Assembly (NCBI GenBank): GCA_020072845.1
Contig: JAIQGF010000005.1
Location: forward strand, 117,028 to 181,027
Reading direction: 5' to 3'
DNA: 64,000 nt
From: Terriglobia bacterium
GTDB lineage: Bacteria > Acidobacteriota > Terriglobia > Terriglobales > Acidobacteriaceae
Position 1 is the first letter of the stretch; each line of letters begins with the position of its first letter. The notes under the pieces were generated by a model. The model was not told the origin of the DNA, did not search any database, and saw nothing but the letters and a program-made list of their open reading frames with translations. The position numbers and the translations under genes are program-made. Positions 56,994 to 64,000 of the stretch are shown here, one piece after another.

Positions 56994-58513
56994 AATTCCT
57001 TCGAAGGATGTTTCCGAAACACCACTCTCACACCTTCTCTCCAGCGCTCATCCACCGCCACTAACTGCCACTCGATCGCCGGCGACAAGTACCGCAGCAG
57101 CGTGTCGGTCGCGGGATGAATGTGCAACGCGGGCGCCACCAGCAGCAGCAGCGGTGGCTCCGCCGACAACTCGCGTCCGGGGAAGTATCCGAACTTCGTG
57201 AATTCGCCGCGCTGCTGGTGCCACCTGACGCGCGCCCAGTAGTCCAGGCCTTGCAGCGGCAGGTGGATGTCCTCGTCCGCCTTCAGCTCAATCACCGCCA
57301 GCCGGCGCTCGCGCGTCGCCGCCAGCACGTCAATCATGGCGCGGTCCGAGGCCGAAAACGCCGGCACCTGCGAGTACACACACGCCGCATCGAGCCGCGC
57401 CTCCAGCGCCGTAACGTCGCGTACCACCAGCGACTCCAGCCAGCGCTCTGGACACGCCCGCCGCAGCGGGTGGAGCGCATCTCCGCGAGCCTGCCGCGCC
57501 GAGCGCACCACGTCTACAAAGGCGGCGAATTGCTCCGCGTTTTCCTCCGTGACCGCCGTCTCGCTCGCGCCCGCGCCGAACACCAGCTCCTCGGCGGCGC
57601 GGAATGATGTCTCGCTCATCGCCATGCGCGCCCGCGCGAACTCCAGCCCATGCAGCCGAAACCCAACTTCACCCGGAGTGACGATCGCAATCTCCGCCTC
57701 CGGCGCAAGCGGCCGCACCCGTTCGATGGACTGCTGAAACCGTTCGCGCGCGCTGCTTTCGTCGGCGCAGTGCACCAGGCGGGTTTCGATGTTGCCCGCA
57801 TCGCTGCAATCCTTCTCCTGCAACTCGCCGCCGCGTTCGTCCACTTCGAAGAGCCGCAACCTGCAAACGCCGCGCGTCAGATGCGCCATGCGCGCCCGCA
57901 CCACGGCCGACGTTCCTGCCGGCACGAACAGCGCCAGGCTCTCGACCATGGCCTTCCCGCAGTGCTCGCGCAAGTGTTCCAGCCACAGCAGCCCGAAGGT
58001 GAGCGATGCGTCCACCGACGCCTGGAGCTCCTGCGCATTCACCCCGAGCACTGCCGTCCACGTGTTGCCCTTGCGCATGACGCCGCGCGCGTACACCGGG
58101 CTGAAAGAGCGTTCCAGGTCGGTGGAGGAGGTGAGCGGGTCGAGCTTGTGCGCGGGAAACTCACGCTCGATCAGCCGCGTCAGCAGGGGACGGTAGTGGA
58201 CGCGTGCCGTCTGCTTCGCCGCCGGCGTGCGCCGGTCGCGGCTGCGGCAAATTTCCAGTTTCACGGGGCGGGCCTGCCCGAAGCGCAGGACGCTGATGCG
58301 CAGCGAGTCCTTGGCTCGCTCCACCTCGAGCACCCGCCGCACCACATTGCGTTCCTGCGACCACAGGTGCAACAGGCATTTCCCGTGCTGCTCGGAGAGC
58401 GAGTATCGCGCCTCGCGCAAGTCGAACATCACCGCGCCGTCTTCCAACACGACCGCATCGGTCGAGCCGGCGAGGTACTCCTCCAACTCGCGCGTTAGCT
58501 GTTCCAGGTTCAT
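56972..58513 (-). CDS. Large protein with C-terminal PD-(D/E)XK nuclease-like domain
   Basis: A 513-aa cytoplasmic protein that I do not recognise as a named gene. The last 130 residues have a restriction-endonuclease-like core: SASDRAMIDVLAATRERRLAVIELKADEDIHLPLQGLDYWARVRWH, with the D-x-E-x-K order (ID then ELK). The remaining 380 residues look mixed alpha/beta with no clear motif. The last residues (TTDRHG) are encoded by a palindrome arm. Role in DNA repair or defence is possible. It is convergent with the UvrC-like gene. Confidence 0.7.
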   Translation of the reverse strand: MNLEQLTRELEEYLAGSTDAVVLEDGAVMFDLREARYSLSEQHGKCLLHLWSQERNVVRRVLEVERAKDSLRISVLRFGQARPVKLEICRSRDRRTPAAKQTARVHYRPLLTRLIEREFPAHKLDPLTSSTDLERSFSPVYARGVMRKGNTWTAVLGVNAQELQASVDASLTFGLLWLEHLREHCGKAMVESLALFVPAGTSAVVRARMAHLTRGVCRLRLFEVDERGGELQEKDCSDAGNIETRLVHCADESSARERFQQSIERVRPLAPEAEIAIVTPGEVGFRLHGLEFARARMAMSETSFRAAEELVFGAGASETAVTEENAEQFAAFVDVVRSARQARGDALHPLRRACPERWLESLVVRDVTALEARLDAACVYSQVPAFSASDRAMIDVLAATRERRLAVIELKADEDIHLPLQGLDYWARVRWHQQRGEFTKFGYFPGRELSAEPPLLLLVAPALHIHPATDTLLRYLSPAIEWQLVAVDERWREGVRVVFRKHPSKELTTDRHG

Positions 58514-58531
58514 GCGAAACGGTTAATTCTT

Positions 58532-58714
58532 GCACCACGGAGACACCGAGACACGGAGAAATGGAGGCAAACGAGCGCTGCGGAGCAAAACGGGAATCTG
58601 CGGTTCCACAATCGGCAATCGGCAATCGGCAATTATCTGCTCCTTGAATTCGCTTGGAATAGAGTCTCCGGGTCGCCGGCAACCGATCACCGACAACCGA
58701 TAACCGACGACCCA
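58532..58714. repeat. Composite of three repeat words
   Basis: This gap between divergent genes holds a half copy of the ACACCGAG word (58532-58558), an AATCGGC heptamer array (58610-58634) and the ACCGATAACCGA word (58674-58714). No full palindrome is present. A TACAAT -10 for tldD begins at about 58717. Confidence 0.6.
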
Positions 58715-58757
58715 GTTACAATGTGTTCTGGGGTCGTTCACAACCCTGCGGCATCCA

Positions 58758-60191
58758 ATGACCATGCGCAACGGCCATTATTTCTTTCATCGTTACGGCA
58801 TCGCCGAGACTGATCTGCAGCGCTATCTGGCGGCTGCGCTGAACGCGGGCGGCGAGTACGCCGACCTTTACTTCGAGTACCACACCACCACTTCCATCCT
58901 GGTGGACGAATCCCTGGTGAAGTCGGCGACGCAGGGCATCTCCGCCGGTTGCGGCGTGCGCGTCGTCTCCGGCGAGCGCACCGGTTACGCCTACACCGAC
59001 GACCTCGCGCCGGAAAAGATCCTGCGCGCCGCGCGCACCGCCGCGCTCATTGCCAGCGGTCCCGCCAAAGAGCCGGAAGTCGGCCTCAAGGAGAACCGCG
59101 GGCGCGATCTTTACCCCGTCGCGCTCCCCTCGGTCAACTCCGACATTCACGAGAAGCTCGATCTGGTGATGCGCGCCGACCGTGCGGCGCGCGCCTGCGA
59201 TCCGCGCATCAAGGAAGTGCGCGCCAGCTACGCCGACGAACTGCGCCGCATTCTGGTCATCGGCTCCGACGGCACCTTTGCCGAAGATTCGCAGCCGCTA
59301 GCCCGCATGAGCGTGTTCTGCCTCGCCCGCAACAACGGGCAGTCCTCCAAAGGCACTTCCGGCGGCGGCGGACGCGTGTCGCTGGAATTCTTCCGCAACG
59401 AGAAAACTCCCGAGCATTTCGCCGAACAGGCCGCGCGCCAGGCCCTCATTCAACTCGACGCGCGCGAAGCTCCTGCCGGCGAAATGGAAGTGGTGCTCGG
59501 TCCCGGATGGCCGGGAATCCTGCTGCACGAGGCCATCGGCCACGGCCTGGAAGCCGACTTCAACCGTAAAGGCACGTCGGCATTTACCGGACGGCTGGGC
59601 ACCCGCGTCGCCAGCGAGAAATGCACCGTGGTGGATAACGGCACCGTCCCCAACCGCCGCGGCTCGCTCAACGTGGACGACGAAGGCAACACCACCCAGG
59701 AAACCGTGCTGATCGAGAAGGGCATTCTCAAGGGCTACCTCAGCGACAAGCTGTCGTCGCGCCTGATGGGCATCGCCAATACCGGCAATGGCCGCCGCGA
59801 AAGCTACGAGCACATTCCCATGCCGCGCATGACGAATACCTACATGCTCAGCGGCACCGACGCGCCCGAAGACATCATCCGCTCGGTGAAGCGCGGCGTC
59901 TTTGCCGCCAACTTCGGCGGCGGGCAGGTGGACATCACCAACGGCAAGTTCGTCTTCTCCGCTTCGGAGGCCTACCTGATCGAGGACGGCCATGTGACCG
60001 CGCCGCTGAAGAACTGCACCCTCATCGGCAATGGTCCCGACGTGCTCACCCGCGTCTCCATGGTGGGCAACGACCTCCAGCTCGACGAAGGCGTCGGCAC
60101 CTGCGGCAAGGATGGCCAGTCGGTTCCCGTCGGCGTCGGCATTCCGACCTTGAAGGTGGACCGCATCACCGTCGGCGGAACGGGAAGCTAG
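58758..60191 (+). CDS. tldD: Metalloprotease TldD
   Basis: Catalytic subunit of the TldD/TldE heterodimer, which degrades unfolded peptides and can trim modified peptides. The zinc motif HEAIGHGLEAD has HExxxH at residues 257-262. Other signatures are SSKGTSGGGGRVS, GSLNVDDEGN, RMTNTYMLSGTD and the C-terminal VGIPTLKVDRITVGGTGS. Length 477 aa is normal. The partner is the next gene. An internal ATG at 58764 is also possible. Confidence 0.95.
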   Translation: MTMRNGHYFFHRYGIAETDLQRYLAAALNAGGEYADLYFEYHTTTSILVDESLVKSATQGISAGCGVRVVSGERTGYAYTDDLAPEKILRAARTAALIASGPAKEPEVGLKENRGRDLYPVALPSVNSDIHEKLDLVMRADRAARACDPRIKEVRASYADELRRILVIGSDGTFAEDSQPLARMSVFCLARNNGQSSKGTSGGGGRVSLEFFRNEKTPEHFAEQAARQALIQLDAREAPAGEMEVVLGPGWPGILLHEAIGHGLEADFNRKGTSAFTGRLGTRVASEKCTVVDNGTVPNRRGSLNVDDEGNTTQETVLIEKGILKGYLSDKLSSRLMGIANTGNGRRESYEHIPMPRMTNTYMLSGTDAPEDIIRSVKRGVFAANFGGGQVDITNGKFVFSASEAYLIEDGHVTAPLKNCTLIGNGPDVLTRVSMVGNDLQLDEGVGTCGKDGQSVPVGVGIPTLKVDRITVGGTGS

Positions 60192-60192
60192 A

Positions 60193-60293
60193 TTCACCAC
60201 CGAGACACCGAGATCACCGAGAATCACCGAGATTACAAAATGCAATCTTGAACCTCCTCGGTGAACCTCGGTGATCTCGGTGCCTCGGTGGTG
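60193..60293. repeat. Echo palindrome A6 between tldD and pmbA, word ATCACCGAG
   Basis: Left arm 60195-60232 and right arm 60254-60293. It starts two bases after the tldD stop and lies inside a two-gene unit whose products must form a 1:1 complex, so it might set the relative expression of the two. Confidence 0.75.
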
Positions 60294-60313
60294 CGAAGAA
60301 ATTGGAATCAATT

Positions 60314-61657
60314 GTGGATCTGAAAGAAATCGCTGTTGATGTCGTAAACCGCGCCATGCGCGGCGGCGCCTCTGCCGCCGAATCCGTGGTGCGCGAAGGC
60401 AATGAATTTTCCACTGTGGTCCGCCTCGGCCAGGTCGAGACGCTGAAGGAATCCGGCTCGAAGGCGATTGGCGTGCGCGTTTTTCGCGGCCAGCGCGCCG
60501 CTTCCACCTACAGCAGCGACCTTTCCCCCGAAGGCCTGGATCAGATGGTCACCTCCGCCCTGGCGCTGGCGGAGGTCACCTCCGAGGATCCGCACGCCGG
60601 CTTGCCCGAACCCGGGCAGCTCGGCTCCATCGGCGGCGATCTCGATCTCTATTTTGACGATGTCTACTCGCTCTCCGGCGAGCAGCGCATCGACTACGCG
60701 CGGCGTGCCGAGAAAGCCGCGCTCGCGGTGGACCCGCGCATCAACAACTCCGAAGGCGGCTCCTTCGATGCCGCTGACGGGCACAAGGTGCTGGCCAATT
60801 CGCACGGCTTCGTCGGTGAGTACCGCAATTCCTACTGCTCGGTTTCCGCCGTGCCGGTGGCGCAGGAAGGCGGCTCGATGCAGCGCGACTACTGGTATTC
60901 GGTGGCGCGCACCCTGAAAAAGCTGGACCCCCCCGAGCAAGTCGGCCGCATCGCCGCCGAACGCACGCTGCGGCGGCTGGGCGCGCGCAAGGTGAAGACT
61001 GCGAAAGTTCCCATCATCCTCGACCCGCAGATGGCTCGTTCGCTGGTCGAGCACATTTTCGAAGCCGTCAACGGCGACGCCATCTATCGCGGCGCGTCGT
61101 TTCTCGCCGGCAAGCTGGGCGAGCGCGTCGCCGGCGAAAACGTCACCGTGATTGACGACGGCACCCTCCGCGGCGGCTTCGGCACCAGCCCGTTCGACAG
61201 CGAAGGCGTGCCCACGCGGCGCACGGTGGTCATCGAAAACGGCGTCCTCAAGTCCTACTTGCTGAACACCTACACCGCGAAGAAACTCGGTCTCGCAACC
61301 ACCGGCAATGCCTCGCGCGGGCTCGCCGGAAATCCCTCTATCGGCGTCGGCAACTTATTTCTCCAGCCCGGAATGAAAACGCCCGAAGAGATCATCGCCG
61401 GAGTGCCTGAGGGACTCTACGTCACGGAGTTCCTGGGATTCGGCGTCAATCTGGTTACCGGTGATTTCTCGCGCGGCGCCTCGGGGCTGTGGATCTCGGG
61501 CGGCGAACTGGCCTACCCGGTCGAGGAAATCACCGTCGCCGGAAACCTGAAAGACATGCTGGTCAACATCGCCGAAATCGGCAGCGACTTGGAATTTCGC
61601 GGCGCCGTCGCCGCTCCCACGCTGCGGATCGAGGGACTGACCGTCGCCGGAGAGTAA
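60314..61657 (+). CDS. pmbA: TldE/PmbA family protein, partner of TldD
   Basis: Non-catalytic partner in the TldD/TldE protease, which lacks the zinc HExxxH. VVREGNEFSTVVRLGQVETLKESGSKAIGVRVF is the N-terminal signature and TTGNASRGLAGNPSIGVGNLFL with GLYVTEFLGFGVN follow. Length 447 aa is typical. The GTG at 60314 gives the usual N-terminus (MDLKEIAVDVV); a TTG four codons upstream is possible. Operon with tldD. Confidence 0.92.
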   Translation: MDLKEIAVDVVNRAMRGGASAAESVVREGNEFSTVVRLGQVETLKESGSKAIGVRVFRGQRAASTYSSDLSPEGLDQMVTSALALAEVTSEDPHAGLPEPGQLGSIGGDLDLYFDDVYSLSGEQRIDYARRAEKAALAVDPRINNSEGGSFDAADGHKVLANSHGFVGEYRNSYCSVSAVPVAQEGGSMQRDYWYSVARTLKKLDPPEQVGRIAAERTLRRLGARKVKTAKVPIILDPQMARSLVEHIFEAVNGDAIYRGASFLAGKLGERVAGENVTVIDDGTLRGGFGTSPFDSEGVPTRRTVVIENGVLKSYLLNTYTAKKLGLATTGNASRGLAGNPSIGVGNLFLQPGMKTPEEIIAGVPEGLYVTEFLGFGVNLVTGDFSRGASGLWISGGELAYPVEEITVAGNLKDMLVNIAEIGSDLEFRGAVAAPTLRIEGLTVAGE

Positions 61658-61668
61658 GCCGGAAGGCA

Positions 61669-62296
61669 GGTTTTGGGCGTTAGGCGTTAGGCCAAGAAGT
61701 TAGCGAATCAGCATGTCGAGCTGGCGCACATCCAGACCGGCTTGCTGATAGTGCTTCCGAGACAGCTCCAGGATACTGAATCCATCCTCGTAGGCAGCAA
61801 AGCGGCCGTCCACCGCCTTGTCCAGATAGATTAAGCCGCCTCCAACCACAAAGAGGGTCACCATCGGTTCCGGCGAGTCCTTGGTGATCACCAGCGTGTG
61901 GGCCTCGCCTGCAGGCTCGTAGATGAAAGTACCAGGCTTTGCGACCCAGTCATGTTCCAGGTATCGCCAGTAACCACGCAGGGTGTAGCCGTGAACGGTT
62001 CCAACGTGGTAGTGAGTTCCTACCATAGAACCGGGGAGGCCTTTGAGCACGAGGCTGAATCCTCCAGTCGTAACGTTAAACTGGCAGGGTTGGAACCAGA
62101 TGCCGTCCGCGTAAGGAACCCACAGCCGGTCGTTTTCCAGGTCGGTGTTGATGATGAAATGTTCGCGGCTCCTTCGGTCGCTCTCCAGGCCATCGGTGAA
62201 ACTGGAAAAAGTAGCAATTGGCATTTTTTCCCCCTTGGTGTTGAAGGCTTAGATCCAGGCTGCAACCTGCTCGCCTAACGCCTAAAACCCAAAACC
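61669..62296. repeat. Split palindrome flanking the cupin gene, word GGCGTTAGG
   Basis: GGTTTTGGGCGTTAGGCG at 61669 and its inverse CCTAACGCCTAAAACCC at 62274 match in 20 of 23 positions. A complete gene (61700-62224) lies between the arms, unlike the other palindromes where the spacer is short. Confidence 0.6.
61700..62224 (-). CDS. Cupin-domain protein, dioxygenase-like
   Basis: A 174-aa single-domain cupin. The metal block THYHVGTVHGYTLRGYW and the second block EPAGEAHTLVI match the ChrR-like/2,4'-dihydroxyacetophenone dioxygenase and acetylacetone dioxygenase group, which bind Fe or Ni through three His. Its substrate cannot be set from sequence. GGGGG lies six bases before the ATG. It is enclosed by a split palindrome and is convergent with pmbA. 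Confidence 0.8.
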   Translation of the reverse strand: MPIATFSSFTDGLESDRRSREHFIINTDLENDRLWVPYADGIWFQPCQFNVTTGGFSLVLKGLPGSMVGTHYHVGTVHGYTLRGYWRYLEHDWVAKPGTFIYEPAGEAHTLVITKDSPEPMVTLFVVGGGLIYLDKAVDGRFAAYEDGFSILELSRKHYQQAGLDVRQLDMLIR

Positions 62297-62308
62297 TGAA
62301 AACCTACT

Positions 62309-63898
<1,590 letters not shown>

Positions 63899-64000
63899 GG
63901 CGGTTTCCTCCGGGCGGTCCGATCTGGAAACAGTATAGGCCGACCCCACCCGCAGGACGTGGGTCACAGGGTCGTGTGATGTGCGGGGAGCCTAATCCTC

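Overview
The window looks like a chromosomal segment of an Acidobacteriota soil bacterium (Terriglobia/Koribacter-like). The main taxonomic clues are a secreted protein of the acidobacterial VWFA-related family (34873-36612), several secreted families common in that phylum (DUF3617-like, EF-hand-like, TonB-C proteins), high-GC housekeeping genes and a very dense load of intergenic repeats. The organism is inferred from family content; no rRNA gene is present.

Layout. 0-7 kb: MacB-type ABC permease, CstA peptide transporter, then a tight cluster of two paralogous small hydrophobic proteins and two ArsA/Get3-like ATPases with complementary active-site losses. 7.7-9.7 kb: an unrecognised 663-aa protein with four repeats, each carrying a ladder of Cys at every fourth residue. 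10.7-19.4 kb: panE-like reductase, deoxynucleoside kinase, polysaccharide deacetylase, purD-purE, then a manganese cassette (DtxR/MntR regulator, Nramp transporter, UspA, outer-membrane barrel). 19.4-23 kb: a dinB-like gene split by an AT-richer 3-kb insertion carrying secreted Cys-rich proteins and a ribbon-helix-helix protein, followed by a 149-bp MITE. 23.4-27.6 kb: diguanylate cyclase, SufT-like protein, tRNA-Pro(GGG) and an islet with four copies of a tRNA-3'-end-derived structured repeat around an AT-rich orphan gene. 27.6-41.7 kb: ABC-2 exporter, small secreted proteins, malonyl-CoA decarboxylase, rRNA methyltransferase, zinc-ribbon protein, VWFA protein, S9 peptidase plus MBL hydrolase, HAD phosphatase and dusB. 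41.7-42.6 kb: an overlapping HEPN-like plus PD-(D/E)XK-like pair. 42.6-64 kb: rpmE, HU, mfd, YdeI-like, amino-acid permease, TonB-C protein, FRG protein, hemL, a 38-aa membrane microprotein, galU, DnaC-like ATPase, UvrC-like half protein, a large PD-(D/E)XK protein, tldD-pmbA, a cupin and a biotin-dependent carboxyltransferase.

The most striking global feature is a set of intergenic 'echo palindromes'. Each is an imperfect tandem array of a 7-11 base word followed by its inverted copy, with a different word at most loci, and often starts within a few bases of a stop codon. Related arrays lie in frame inside mfd and the uvrC-like gene. A second pattern is a TANNNT -10 box only 6-10 bases before the start codon of seven genes, which suggests leaderless mRNAs. 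No transposase, integrase, CRISPR array or rRNA was seen.
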